Below are positions 42,931-52,490 of a DNA stretch of 64,000 nucleotides, piece by piece. The position numbers and the translations under genes were made by a program. The notes under the pieces are model-generated. The model saw nothing but the letters and a program-made list of their open reading frames with translations. It was not told the origin of the DNA and did not search any database. Source of the stretch: DASQPR01 sp963727415 (GTDB lineage: Bacteria > Actinomycetota > Actinomycetes > Mycobacteriales > Micromonosporaceae); NCBI GenBank assembly GCA_963727415.1, contig CAVSGF010000002.1:744001-808000 (forward strand), in the 5' to 3' direction. Within the stretch, counting starts at the first letter, position 1. The number at the start of each line of letters is the position of its first letter.

Positions 42931-45678
42931 GTGACTGGAACTGGTGGCACGACCGGGGGCAACGGAGCGTCCGGGGGCAACGGAGCGACCGAGAATGACG
43001 GCGGCCGGCTCCTGCTCCTCGACGGGCACTCGCTGGCCTACCGGGCGTTTTTCGCGCTTCCGGTGGAAAACTTCTCCACCTCCACCGGCCAGCCGACCAA
43101 CGCGGTGTACGGCTTCACGTCGATGCTGATCAACGTTCTCCGCGACGAGAAACCCACGCACATCATCGTGGCCTTCGACGTGTCCCGGCAATCGTTCCGC
43201 ACCGAGAAGTACGCGGAGTACAAGGCCGGCCGGTCCACCACTCCCACCGACTTCACCGGCCAGGTCGCGCTGGTCAAGGAGGTGCTGTCGGCGCTGCGCA
43301 TCCCGGTCGTCGAGGTGCCCGGCTATGAGGCAGACGATGCGATCGCCACGCTCAGCCAGCAGGCTCGCGGCGAGGGCCTGGAAGTCCTGATCTGCTCAGG
43401 TGACCGTGACACATTCCAGCTGGTCAATGACCATGTCACGGTGCTGTACCCGCGTAAGGGCGTCTCCGACCTGGCGCGGATGGACCCCGCCGCGGTCACC
43501 GACCGATACGGCGTCGGCCCTCAGCGGTACCGGGATCTGGCGGCCCTTGTCGGCGAGACGAGCGACAACCTGCCGGGCATTCCCGGCGTTGGGCAGAAGA
43601 CGGCGGCCAAGTGGATCGACATGTACGGTTCGCTGGACGGCATCATCGCCAACGTCGACCAGATCAAGGGCAAGGCGGGCGACAGCCTGCGCTCCGGGCT
43701 CGCCGACGTGATGCGCAACTACGATCTCAACCGCCTCGTTGACGATCTGGAGCTGGCGCTGCGTCCGGAAGACGCCCGTTGGCACGGCTGGGACCGCGAG
43801 GAGGTGCACCAGGTCTTTGACACCCTCCAGTTCCGGGTGCTGCGAGACCGGCTCTACCAATACCTCGAAGCGGTCGAGCCGGAGGCCGAGCGCGGCTTCG
43901 ATATCGACACCACGATCCTGCGGTCCGGGCAGGTCGCCTCGTGGCTCCAGGCACACGCCGCGGCTGGCGTCGCCGTGGGAGTCGCCGCGACCGGGCGGTT
44001 CGGCCGCGGCGCGGGGGAACTGACCGGAGTCGCGATCGCCACGCCGGACGGAGCCGCGGCCTACTTCGACCCATCGGATCTAGATCCGGCGGACGATGCC
44101 GAGGTGGCGGCATGGCTGGCCGGCGGGTCCCGGCAGAAGGTGATCCACGACTCGAAGCCGATCATGCTCGCCTGCACGTCGCACGGCTGGACGCTGGATG
44201 GCGTGGTAACCGATACCGCCCTCGCGGCCTATCTGGCCCGCCCGGATCAGCGATCGTACGACCTGAACGACCTGGCGCTGCGGTACCTTCACCGCGAACT
44301 CAAGGTTGACGAGCCGGACAACGGCCAGTTGAGCCTGGAGGGGCTGGGTGACGACACCGCCGCGGCGGAGCGGAACCTGATGCTCCGCGCCCGGGCGACG
44401 CTCGACCTGGCCGAGGCCATCGCCGCCGAACTGGCCCGTGACGGGGACGACTCCATGCGGCTGCTCTCCGAGGTCGAGTTGCCGCTGGTGAAGGTGCTGG
44501 CGGCGATGGAGCGCAGCGGCATCTGCGCCGACACCGACTACCTGTCGGAGCTGGAGTCGCACTTCGCCGCCGAGGTGAAGGCGGCCGCGCAGGGCGCGTA
44601 CGCGGTGATTGGCCGGGAGTTCAACCTGGGATCGCCGAAGCAGCTGCAGGAAATCCTGTTCACCGAGCTGGGCCTGCCCAAGACCAAGCGCATCAAGACC
44701 GGATACACCACCGACGCCGACGCCCTGCAGGGGCTGTTTGCGCAGACCGGTCATCCGCTGCTTGAGCACCTGCTGCGGCATCGGGACGTCGCGAAGCTCA
44801 AGACCACGGTCGACGGCCTGCTCAAGTCCGTGTCCGCGGACGGGCGGATCCACACCACGTACTACCAGACGGTGGCCGCCACCGGCCGGTTGTCATCGAC
44901 CGATCCGAACCTGCAGAACATCCCGATCCGTACCGAGGAGGGGCGCCGCATCCGACGGGCATTCGTCGTCAGCCAGGGCAACGAGTGCCTGCTGACCGCG
45001 GACTACAGCCAGATCGAGATGCGGATCATGGCGCACCTGTCTGGTGACGCGGCGCTGGTGGAGGCGTTCAACTCCGGCTTCGACTTCCACGCGGCGACCG
45101 CGTCGTCGGTGTTCGCGGTCGAGCCCACCGAGGTCACGCACGATCAGCGGCGCCGCATCAAGGCGATGAACTACGGACTGGCCTACGGGCTGTCGGCATA
45201 CGGGCTGGCGAACCAGCTCGGCATCACGCCCGGTGAGGCGACGGTGCTGATGGAGGAATACTTCATCAGGTTCGGTGGCGTCCGCGACTACCTCCGCGAA
45301 GTCGTCAAGCAGGCGACCAAGGACGGCTATACCGCCACCTTGTTCGGCCGCCGCCGGTACCTGCCCGACCTGACCAGCGATAACCGGCAGAGGCGCGAGA
45401 TGGCCGAGCGAATGGCGCTGAACGCCCCGATCCAAGGATCGGCCGCCGATATCATGAAGGTCGCCATGCTTCGCGTCGACGGTGCGCTGCGCGAAGCCGG
45501 CATGAAGTCGAAGATGCTGCTTCAGGTTCATGACGAACTGGTCTTCGATGTCGCGGCCGGCGAGCGGGAGCCGCTGATCGAACTGGTCCGCGCCGAGATG
45601 GGCGGTGCCTACCCGCTGTCCGTACCGCTGGAGGTTTCCGTCGGTTCCGGTCGCGATTGGGACGCCGCCGACCATTAG
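42931..45678 (+). CDS. polA: DNA polymerase I
   Basis: 915 aa from GTG 42931 (the open frame begins at 42850, but the extra sequence is unlike PolA). It has a 5'-3' exonuclease domain (LLLLDGHSLAYRAFFALP, VEVPGYEADDAIATL and SGDRDTFQL), a middle domain that lacks the DxE proofreading residues, and a full polymerase domain: motif A TADYSQIEMRIMAHLSGD, motif B RRRIKAMNYGLAYG, motif C VHDELVFD. Missing proofreading is usual for actinobacterial PolA. Acts in Okazaki-fragment processing and repair. A Gly/Asn-rich leader of ~25 residues precedes the exonuclease. Confidence 0.97.
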   Translation: MTGTGGTTGGNGASGGNGATENDGGRLLLLDGHSLAYRAFFALPVENFSTSTGQPTNAVYGFTSMLINVLRDEKPTHIIVAFDVSRQSFRTEKYAEYKAGRSTTPTDFTGQVALVKEVLSALRIPVVEVPGYEADDAIATLSQQARGEGLEVLICSGDRDTFQLVNDHVTVLYPRKGVSDLARMDPAAVTDRYGVGPQRYRDLAALVGETSDNLPGIPGVGQKTAAKWIDMYGSLDGIIANVDQIKGKAGDSLRSGLADVMRNYDLNRLVDDLELALRPEDARWHGWDREEVHQVFDTLQFRVLRDRLYQYLEAVEPEAERGFDIDTTILRSGQVASWLQAHAAAGVAVGVAATGRFGRGAGELTGVAIATPDGAAAYFDPSDLDPADDAEVAAWLAGGSRQKVIHDSKPIMLACTSHGWTLDGVVTDTALAAYLARPDQRSYDLNDLALRYLHRELKVDEPDNGQLSLEGLGDDTAAAERNLMLRARATLDLAEAIAAELARDGDDSMRLLSEVELPLVKVLAAMERSGICADTDYLSELESHFAAEVKAAAQGAYAVIGREFNLGSPKQLQEILFTELGLPKTKRIKTGYTTDADALQGLFAQTGHPLLEHLLRHRDVAKLKTTVDGLLKSVSADGRIHTTYYQTVAATGRLSSTDPNLQNIPIRTEEGRRIRRAFVVSQGNECLLTADYSQIEMRIMAHLSGDAALVEAFNSGFDFHAATASSVFAVEPTEVTHDQRRRIKAMNYGLAYGLSAYGLANQLGITPGEATVLMEEYFIRFGGVRDYLREVVKQATKDGYTATLFGRRRYLPDLTSDNRQRREMAERMALNAPIQGSAADIMKVAMLRVDGALREAGMKSKMLLQVHDELVFDVAAGEREPLIELVRAEMGGAYPLSVPLEVSVGSGRDWDAADH

Positions 45679-45686
45679 GCGGCGTC
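45661..45686 (+). terminator. polA terminator overlapping the stop codon
   Basis: GACGCCGCC (45661-45669) and GGCGGCGTC (45678-45686) form a 9-bp perfect stem with an 8-nt loop. The polA stop TAG (45676-45678) lies partly in the loop. Confidence 0.6.
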
Positions 45687-45813
45687 AAGGACGCGGCCGA
45701 CACAGGCATTCACATGCGACGATGCTAACCTCAGCGAAACCAGTGAGGCTCAGGCGGACGGATCGCTGCCATTCGCGCTGATTTGTGCCGAGATACATGC
45801 CACCATCGTCGGT

Positions 45814-46845
45814 GTGGAGTCCGGTGCGCGTTCGCTGATTGGTGCCACCGACGTTGACGTTTTGTTTCAACGGGCGGTGATGCTGGCGCGGCAGGAGTCC
45901 ATGTGGGACCTGCTTCATGAGGCCGCGTCTGCGGGCCCGGTCGCCACCCAGGTCGCCATCGGCTACCTCACCTCGACCGACGCCGACACCACGGCGACCG
46001 CGATCGACCTGCTCGGTGTGGTCGGAGAGTTCCATGCCGACCAGCGATCCCAGATCGTGTCGATGCTGGCCGACGTGGCCGCTGACCGGAGGAATGAGGC
46101 CGAGGTCGTGCGCGCTCTCGGCCGCACCGGCAGTGATCGAGCGATCCGGGTGCTGCTCGGCTTCGTCGACCACGTCGACGCGAGGATTCGCCGAGAAACC
46201 GCCAACGCACTCAGCCAGGCAATGTGGGCCGATTACGACGAGGCGGGCGTACGTGCGCTGATCCAGCTGACCCGAGACGCCGATCCAGAGGTCCGCAACC
46301 GCGCAACCTTTGCGCTCGGCTGGCAACTCGCGGTTGATGGCGCGGACGTGCGAGCCGCGCTGTGGGAGCGGACATCCGACCCGTACGAGGAGGCGCGGGC
46401 GGAGGGCATCCGTGGGCTGGCGCGCCGCCGGGATCAGCGTGCGGTACCGCTGGTCGCCGAGCTGCTCGGCCAGGGCGAAGCGCACCTGTTCACGTTCGAC
46501 GCGGCGGCTTTCCTGGCGGCGCCCGAACTGGTGCCGCTTCTGGCGGCGTACGACATCATCGAATTCGGCGTCGCCGAGGCGCTGCAGGAATGCGACCCGG
46601 CGGCCCGGCTGCGCCGCGACAACCTGGCGTGGAAGGTCTTCAAGGAGGTCCACGCACGCCGGCCGGACCTGCCCATCGCGCTGTATTCCGAGCGGTTCGA
46701 GATCGGCATCTACCTGGCAGTGGCGCCGATCGGGGAGCCGGCCACCATCTGGTGGACCCTCAGCAGTCTGCTGGAGCGGGCGAGTGACGACCCGGTCTGG
46801 GCCGCCGAACTCGCCTGCGCCGACGTCGATCTGGCGTCGGCCTGA
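45814..46845 (+). CDS. HEAT-repeat protein
   Basis: 343 aa. Repeating helix pairs with the HEAT/PBS-lyase pattern (EAEVVRALGRTGSDRAIRVL, IRRETANALSQAM, VRNRATFALGWQL, ARAEGIRGLARRRDQRAVPL) span residues ~40-260. A mixed C-terminal part (IALYSERFEIGIYLAVAPIG) follows. HEAT solenoids are protein-protein scaffolds; no enzyme motif is visible. Start GTG 45814; a second GTG overlaps it out of frame. Downstream of polA but with its own spacer. Confidence 0.85.
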   Translation: MESGARSLIGATDVDVLFQRAVMLARQESMWDLLHEAASAGPVATQVAIGYLTSTDADTTATAIDLLGVVGEFHADQRSQIVSMLADVAADRRNEAEVVRALGRTGSDRAIRVLLGFVDHVDARIRRETANALSQAMWADYDEAGVRALIQLTRDADPEVRNRATFALGWQLAVDGADVRAALWERTSDPYEEARAEGIRGLARRRDQRAVPLVAELLGQGEAHLFTFDAAAFLAAPELVPLLAAYDIIEFGVAEALQECDPAARLRRDNLAWKVFKEVHARRPDLPIALYSERFEIGIYLAVAPIGEPATIWWTLSSLLERASDDPVWAAELACADVDLASA

Positions 46846-46848
46846 ACG

Positions 46849-46885
46849 GCTGGGCCGGCCGGGGATGTCCCGGGCCGGGCCCAGC
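46849..46885. terminator. Bidirectional hairpin between convergent genes
   Basis: GCTGGGCC (46849-46856) pairs with GGCCCAGC (46878-46885), extended by a bulged GGCC pair. It separates the HEAT gene from the small leftward gene at 46894. Confidence 0.6.
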
Positions 46886-46893
46886 GGTCGGGG

Positions 46894-47040
46894 TTAGCGA
46901 ACGACGTGCGTGTAGTGCATGGCCTGGGTACGGGTCCGGTCGAGTCGCCGCTCCGCGCGGGACGAGGCCGTGCTGATGGTGCGGTCACCGTCGCAGAACT
47001 TGACATCGCTGCCGACCCGACGGGACTTGCGCGTGCTCAC
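46894..47040 (-). CDS. Small basic protein, 48 aa
   Basis: 48 aa from GTG 47040, with an excellent aggaggaaga ribosome site just upstream, ending at a TAA (46894-46896). Very basic (STRKSRRVGSDVKF and RAERRLDRTRTQ), one Cys (KFCDGDR), no membrane segment. I do not recognise a family. The strong ribosome site, own terminator and good coding composition argue that it is real. It could bind nucleic acid (inference from charge only). Confidence 0.65.
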   Translation of the reverse strand: MSTRKSRRVGSDVKFCDGDRTISTASSRAERRLDRTRTQAMHYTHVVR

Positions 47041-47253
47041 TTCTTCCTCCTGTGATTGGTGTGTGCACTGAGGTTAAGGCGCCGAGATGGCCCTACATTT
47101 CATCTCGCTGTTGTGATCGCCAACACCAGTGCATTGACCAGCGCGTATATAGACGTGATGCGCGTGACTGTGACGCCGCTAACGCCCGTTCGAGAGCCAG
47201 CGGCCGCGTTGGATTCAAAGAACCGGATAACCTACGGGCCTCCGAAACGGCGC

Positions 47254-48111
47254 TCAGACGTCGGGGCGGTGCGCGCGGAATATCGCGGTGCCGGGAAAGA
47301 CCGCGCCCACGCAGCGGGCTCCACTGGCCCCAGACCCGATCGTGCCCGGCCGGCCATTCCGGCTCGACGATGCCGTCCAGGACGAAACCGGCAGCGATCA
47401 GTTCCTCGAATCCGGTCGCCGATGCGTGCGGTGGTGTTCGACATAGGTCGGCGCGCCGTTTTCGTCGTACTCCACGTACGGGCGCCGGTCGAAGTACGAA
47501 TGCACCGCGACCAGGCCGCCCTCACCCGGGTCGTCGAGGAAGATCCATCGCATCGGGTGGGTGACCGCGAACACCCAGCGACCGCCGGGCTTGAGCGCCC
47601 GGTGCACCTCGCGCATCACCTGTGCCGAATCGTCACGAACGGAACCGCTCCGAAGGCGGTGAAGGCGAGGTCGAATCCCTCGTCGCGGATGGGTAGCCGC
47701 CATCGCGTCGGCTTGCACGAGGTCCACCCGTACGCCGGACTCGCCGGCCTGTCTCCGGGCGTGTCGGAGCATGCCGGCGGAAAGGTCCAACCCGACCACC
47801 GTGGCACCACCGGCCGCCAGCCAGCGCGAGCAGGCAGCGGCGCCGCAACCCACCTCCAGGATTCGTTTGCCGCCGGTGTCGCCCAGCAGGCCGGCGTCGG
47901 CCTCCCGCAGGCCTTCCGGGCACCAGACGAAGTCGACTTCGCCCAGGAAGTCGCCATGCTCGGCCTGGTAGGCGTCGGCATCGCGGTCCCACCAGGACCG
48001 GCTCGCGGCCCGGTTGGCGGCCGAATCGACGAAGCGGCGCGTGACTCCGGGCTCACCGGGTTGAGCCTCGCCGGGTTGAGCCTCGCCGGTTTGAGCATGG
48101 TGATCGGTCAC
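47254..48111 (-). pseudogene. SAM-dependent methyltransferase broken by several frameshifts
   Basis: The N-terminal part is a normal class I methyltransferase (ILEVGCGAAACSRWLAAGG, VVGLDLSAGML). At about 47705 the frame shifts: LPIRDEGFDLAFTAFGAVPF is in another frame, and it shifts back near 47632 into AQVMREVHRALKPGGRWVFA. After TYVEHHRT (about 47430) the frame is lost again. The expected C-terminus (ELIAAGFVLDGIVEPEW, RVWGQWSPLRGR, then FPGTAIFRAHRPDV) can be read down to a stop at 47254, but only with two or three more shifts. Five or so one-base indels in 860 bp point to a decayed gene or a poorly sequenced stretch. Confidence 0.8.
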
Positions 48112-48291
48112 CTGGTTACCGTACGTGACCGGCCGAACGGCTAGACATTTTGTCGGATGTCGGCGTGTCGGTTGACGCGATCCTTTAGCCGGTTCAGGTT
48201 GTGTACCGTCTTGCGGCTAGATCGCGTCCAGTATGGACAATGGAAGCCGCAAAGTAGACATAAGCGCAACGTAGACATAGAGGAGGGCCTG

Positions 48292-48981
48292 ATGGCCGAC
48301 ACCGATGACGACGTGACCGAGGCCCACGATCAACGGCTGACCGTCCACATCCTCACCCATGTGCCGGAGCATCAGCCGCGCGAGAGCGACCCGCACTACC
48401 ACCTGTTCATCGCCGCCAAGGCCCGAATGAAGCGCCAGGGGCTGTGGAGGTGCGCGATCAACGATGACTACTGCGGCGGGAACATCGAGCTGCATCACTC
48501 GCATATCGAGTTCTCCCAGGTGGGCAGCGCCGACCTGGACAAGGTGAACGAGGCGTTCGGCCTGCATCTCGACAGCGACGACGACTTCCAGAAGTGGATC
48601 GAGTCGCCCGGCAACCTGGAACCGCTGTGCGAGGTGCATCACCGCACCCACTACGGCGTACACGTAATCCCGGGCCCGTTGTGGGAGCCGCTGCGTTACC
48701 GCAAGGCAAAGGCCAGGCCGTCGGCGGAGTTCGTGACCGCGGAAGAGTTCGAGGCCAGCGAGGTCAAGACCAAGACGGTCAGCAGTACCCGCCGGAAGCG
48801 TGGCGAGGTCGATAAGAAGACCGACTCCAAGACCGAGGTCAAGGTCACCGCTGGTGCGGACCACAAAGTGGTCGACGACATCAAGGAGAGCCGGCACGTC
48901 GAGGAGCGCCACAAGGTGCCCCGGCAGCGCAAGAGCACGGCCAAGAAGGGCTTCCTGAGCCGCATGTTCGGCAAGGACTGA
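48292..48981 (+). CDS. HNH-type domain protein with basic C-terminal tail
   Basis: 229 aa from ATG 48292 with gaggaggg upstream. Residues ~30-125 contain an HNH-like zinc module: WRCAINDDYCGGNIELHHSH, then NLEPLCEVHHRTHYGVHV. The C-terminal ~90 residues are Lys/Glu-rich and probably disordered (EVKTKTVSSTRRKRG, ending KKGFLSRMFGKD). Nuclease activity is possible but unproven. A 9-bp direct repeat gtagacata (48254 and 48271) lies in the leader just upstream. Confidence 0.8.
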   Translation: MADTDDDVTEAHDQRLTVHILTHVPEHQPRESDPHYHLFIAAKARMKRQGLWRCAINDDYCGGNIELHHSHIEFSQVGSADLDKVNEAFGLHLDSDDDFQKWIESPGNLEPLCEVHHRTHYGVHVIPGPLWEPLRYRKAKARPSAEFVTAEEFEASEVKTKTVSSTRRKRGEVDKKTDSKTEVKVTAGADHKVVDDIKESRHVEERHKVPRQRKSTAKKGFLSRMFGKD

Positions 48982-48992
48982 CCGGGCGCCGT

Positions 48993-49037
48993 GCCCGCCC
49001 CGGCAGCACCGCCTCCGGCGGTCGTGCCGGGGCGGGC
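48993..49037. terminator. Strong bidirectional terminator between convergent genes
   Basis: GCCCGCCCCGGCA (48993-49005) and TGCCGGGGCGGGC (49025-49037) form a perfect 13-bp stem that encloses a second small hairpin (ACCGCC-TCC-GGCGGT, 49008-49022). It ends both the HNH gene and, in reverse, the MOSC gene. A copy of the right arm recurs 35 bp further on (49056-49074). Confidence 0.75.
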
Positions 49038-49073
49038 GCAGGCGGGCGCTAGGCGGTCGTGCCGGGGCGGGCG

Positions 49074-49724
49074 CTAGGCGGGCGGGTGCAGCCTGGCCCT
49101 GATCCGATCATGTACGCGGTCCGGGTGAGCGGCCGCCACCGCGATCCGGGGTAGCAGGTCCGGATCGGTGGTCAGCGCCCGGAAGGTCATCTCGATGGTC
49201 ACGTCGTGATCGGGCCGCTCGACGATCTCGATCGGATCGCCCGCGGCGACCGTCCCGCTCTCGATCACCCGGAAGTACGCACCCGGCCGGGCCGCCCGGG
49301 TGAACGTCTTGATCCAGCCGTTCTCGCCAAGCCAGCCGGCGAACGTCCGGCACGGAATGCGCGGCGTGGACACCTCAAGGACCAGCTGACGGCCGATTCG
49401 CCAGCGCTCGCCGATCCGCGCCGCGGACAGGTCGGCGCCGATCGTCGTCAGGTTCTCGCCGAACATGCCCGATCGGAGGTCTCGGCCGAGATGGACGCGC
49501 CAGAAGTCGAGGTCCTCCCGCGCGTACGCGTAGACCGCCTGGTCCGGGCCGCCGTGGTGGCGCACGTCGCAGACGACGTCTCCAGCGAGCCCGCTGCGGC
49601 TCGGCTCGGGGCGGCGCACCGCCACCGGGCCGGAGTGCGGCACCTTGTCGATGCCGGTCACGTCCGAGTCGGAGTGCAGCGTTGGCCGCGCAGATCCAAG
49701 GTTGACCGTCAAGACCGTGGACAT
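49074..49724 (-). CDS. MOSC domain protein (YiiM-like)
   Basis: 216 aa. The MOSC fold shows GLAGDVVCDVRHHGGPDQAVY, SGMFGENLTTIGADLS and the conserved Cys in TPRIPCRTFAGWLGE. This Cys is the proposed sulfur carrier of MOSC proteins, which hand sulfur to or act on molybdenum cofactor; YiiM relatives reduce N-hydroxylated compounds. No partner is nearby. Start ATG 49724. Divergent from rpsA across about 410 bp. Confidence 0.9.
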   Translation of the reverse strand: MSTVLTVNLGSARPTLHSDSDVTGIDKVPHSGPVAVRRPEPSRSGLAGDVVCDVRHHGGPDQAVYAYAREDLDFWRVHLGRDLRSGMFGENLTTIGADLSAARIGERWRIGRQLVLEVSTPRIPCRTFAGWLGENGWIKTFTRAARPGAYFRVIESGTVAAGDPIEIVERPDHDVTIEMTFRALTTDPDLLPRIAVAAAHPDRVHDRIRARLHPPA

Positions 49725-50133
49725 GGCAGAATCTTAGGGCCCGATCGCTTCGCGCGAACCCCGAGTTCGCGGGCGCCGGCGCAAGTCCCGGAATTGTCGC
49801 CGCCGACGGCGATCCCTGAGACAGGCAGTCCTTGAGGTCGGCGGTCCTTCGGGATTGCGGATTCTTGGTATTGGTGATTTTTGGGACTGCCGATTCTTGA
49901 GATTCTGGTCGCAGATCACCTGCCAGGTGCTTGCACCTTGCGCCGGGGCGCACGGTAAGCTATCTGGTGCACTCGTGGGCTGCGCATCTCGGTAGGGAGC
50001 AGATCCGCGGTCGGCGGACAATTCAGTGACGTCCACTTGATCATCTGATCTTGGACTTGCACGCTGGATGCTGCCCGCCGGCGAGCCCGCGGGTTAATAC
50101 TGCGACATCCATCCGACCGGAGCAACAGCCCAC
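49725..50133 (+). promoter_or_regulatory. rpsA upstream region, 409 bp
   Basis: No gene seen. Contains several imperfect gatt-cttg-type repeats (about 49850-49910). A candidate promoter is TTGCAC (49931-49936) with TAAGCT (49956-49961), though the 19-bp spacing is long. The rest is probably the rpsA leader. Confidence 0.35.
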
Positions 50134-51615
50134 ATGACGAGCAGCATCGAGGCCACCTCGAGCGCCAACAAGATCGCCATCGACGACCTCGGCTCTGAGG
50201 ACGCGTTCCTCGCCGCGATCGACGCCACCATCAAGTACTTCAATGACGGTGACATCGTCGAAGGCACCATCGTTAAGGTCGATCGGGACGAGGTCCTGCT
50301 CGACATCGGCTACAAGACCGAGGGCGTGATCCCCTCGCGCGAGTTGTCGATCAAGCACGACGTCGACCCGGCTGAGGTCGTCAAGGTCGGCGACCACATC
50401 GAAGCCCTGGTTCTCCAGAAGGAGGACAAGGAAGGGCGTCTGATCCTCTCGAAGAAGCGTGCTCAGTACGAGCGGGCATGGGGAACCATCGAGAAGATCA
50501 AGGAAGACGACGGTGTGGTGCGCGGCTCCGTCATCGAGGTTGTCAAGGGCGGTCTGATCATCGATATCGGCCTGCGCGGCTTCCTGCCCGCCTCGCTGGT
50601 CGAGATGCGTCGGGTGCGTGACCTCCAGCCGTATGTCGGCCGCGAGCTTGAGGCCAAGATCATCGAGCTGGACAAGAACCGCAACAATGTGGTCCTGTCC
50701 CGCCGCGCCTACCTGGAGCAGACGCAGTCCGAGGTCCGCACCGAGTTCCTCAACAAGCTTGCCAAGGGCCAGGTCCGCAAGGGCGTGGTGTCCAGCATCG
50801 TCAACTTCGGCGCGTTCGTGGACCTCGGCGGGGTCGACGGTCTGGTTCACGTCTCCGAGCTGTCCTGGAAGCACATCGACCACCCGAACGAGGTCGTCGA
50901 GGTCGGCATGGAGGTCGAGGTCGAGGTACTCGACGTCGATCTCGACCGTGAGCGCGTGTCGCTGTCGCTGAAGGCGACCCAGGAAGACCCGTGGCGCCAG
51001 TTCGCCCGCACTCACGCCATCCAGCAGATCGTGCCCGGCAAGGTCACCAAGCTGGTGCCGTTCGGTGCGTTCGTGCGGGTCGATGACGGCATCGAAGGTC
51101 TGGTCCACATCTCCGAGCTGGCCGAGCGCCACGTGGAGATCCCGGAGCAGGTCGTCCAGGTCGGCTCGGACGTACTGGTCAAGGTCATCGACATCGACCT
51201 GGAGCGGCGGCGCATCTCGCTGTCGCTCAAGCAGGCCAACGAGGGCTTCGTCGAGGGCGAGGAGCACTTCGACCCGACCCTGTACGGCATGGCCGCCACG
51301 TACGACGCCGAGGGCAACTACATCTACCCGGAGGGCTTCGACCCGGAGACCGGCGAGTGGCTGCCGGGCTTCGACGAGCAGCGCGAGCTATGGGAGAAGC
51401 AGTACGCCGACGCACGTCAGCGCTGGGAGGCGCACCACAAGCAGGTTCAGTCGGCGCGTGCCGCCGACGGGGCCGCCGAGGCCGCGCCGGCCGGGAACGT
51501 CTCCAGCTCGACCCCGGCGGCGTCGAAGACCGCCGAGGAGCCGGCCGGCACGCTGGCCACCGACGAGGCGCTCGCCGCGCTGCGGGAGAAGCTCGCCGGC
51601 GGCGGCAAGAGCTGA
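50134..51615 (+). CDS. rpsA: 30S ribosomal protein S1
   Basis: 493 aa. Four S1 RNA-binding repeats are visible (GDIVEGTIVKVDRDEVLLDI, GSVIEVVKGGLIIDIGLRG, GVVSSIVNFGAFVDLGGV and GKVTKLVPFGAFVRVDDG), the number usual in actinobacteria, followed by an acidic/Ala-rich tail of about 130 residues. S1 helps mRNA bind the 30S subunit. Start ATG 50134. A strong terminator lies 36 bp after the stop. Confidence 0.97.
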   Translation: MTSSIEATSSANKIAIDDLGSEDAFLAAIDATIKYFNDGDIVEGTIVKVDRDEVLLDIGYKTEGVIPSRELSIKHDVDPAEVVKVGDHIEALVLQKEDKEGRLILSKKRAQYERAWGTIEKIKEDDGVVRGSVIEVVKGGLIIDIGLRGFLPASLVEMRRVRDLQPYVGRELEAKIIELDKNRNNVVLSRRAYLEQTQSEVRTEFLNKLAKGQVRKGVVSSIVNFGAFVDLGGVDGLVHVSELSWKHIDHPNEVVEVGMEVEVEVLDVDLDRERVSLSLKATQEDPWRQFARTHAIQQIVPGKVTKLVPFGAFVRVDDGIEGLVHISELAERHVEIPEQVVQVGSDVLVKVIDIDLERRRISLSLKQANEGFVEGEEHFDPTLYGMAATYDAEGNYIYPEGFDPETGEWLPGFDEQRELWEKQYADARQRWEAHHKQVQSARAADGAAEAAPAGNVSSSTPAASKTAEEPAGTLATDEALAALREKLAGGGKS

Positions 51616-51650
51616 CGCCGCCAGCGGCGCCGGTTCCCACGAATCCGGCG

Positions 51651-51681
51651 AACGGCCCCCGACCACGTGTCGGGGGCCGTT
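51651..51681 (+). terminator. rpsA terminator
   Basis: AACGGCCCCCGAC (51651-51663) and GTCGGGGGCCGTT (51669-51681): a perfect 13-bp stem with a 5-nt loop, the clearest terminator in the window. No T-tract, as is common in high-GC actinobacteria. Confidence 0.88.
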
Positions 51682-51817
51682 CCGCGTCTGCACGGGGCCG
51701 GGCACCATATGGCCGCCGCGCCGAGTCTCGCCCCGGATTCCTCCTGCCCGCTGCCCGCTGCCTGCCGCCCGATTGGGCCACGAGCGGCCGTGATGATCGA
51801 GACGGCATACTAGGCGC

Positions 51818-52486
51818 GTGAACACCGCCAGGTCGATCAAGCGAGTGGGCCTCACCGGCGGCATCGGCTCGGGCAAGAGCGCGGTCGCCCGGCGGCTGGC
51901 CGGCCACGGCGCCGTCATCATCGACGCGGATCAGCTGGCGCGTGACGTGGTCGCACCCGGAACCGCCGGCTTCGCCGAGATCGTCGACCAGTTCGGTGAC
52001 GGTGTACTGGCGCCCGACGGCAGCCTCGACCGCGCGGCGCTGGCCCGCGTGGTCTTCGACGACCCGGGCCAGCGGCGCGCGCTCGAGGCGATCATCCATC
52101 CCCGGGTACGTGCCTGCACCGCCGAGATCATTGAAGCGGCACCGGACGGCTCGGTCGTGGTAAATGACGTGCCGCTCCTGGTCGAGGCCGGGCTGGCCGG
52201 CACGTACGACCTGGTGCTGGTGGTGGAGGCACCGGAGGCGGCGCGGATCGAACGGCTGACGCGGGACCGGGGCATGCCCGAGGCCGAGGCGCGCTCGCGG
52301 ATCCGGGCTCAGGCCAGCGACGCGCAGCGGCGAGACGTGGCACACGTGGTGATCGTCAATGACGGCACGCTCGACGAACTGAATGCGCGAGTGGACGAGG
52401 TGTGGCGTACCGCGATCATGACGGATGTCATGCCCGGATCGGCCGGTTCGACACTGGTTGCCGGTGGTGAGTCCAGCGACGATTGA
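51818..52486 (+). CDS. coaE: Dephospho-CoA kinase
   Basis: 222 aa. Last step of coenzyme A synthesis. P-loop GLTGGIGSGKSAVARRL, then IIDADQLARDVV and the lid region RLTRDRGMPEAEARSRIRAQ are all typical of CoaE. The length fits the single-domain enzyme, without the extra C-terminal domain found in mycobacteria. GTG start. Its position after rpsA is conserved in actinobacteria. Confidence 0.96.
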   Translation: MNTARSIKRVGLTGGIGSGKSAVARRLAGHGAVIIDADQLARDVVAPGTAGFAEIVDQFGDGVLAPDGSLDRAALARVVFDDPGQRRALEAIIHPRVRACTAEIIEAAPDGSVVVNDVPLLVEAGLAGTYDLVLVVEAPEAARIERLTRDRGMPEAEARSRIRAQASDAQRRDVAHVVIVNDGTLDELNARVDEVWRTAIMTDVMPGSAGSTLVAGGESSDD

Positions 52487-52490
52487 CGGC

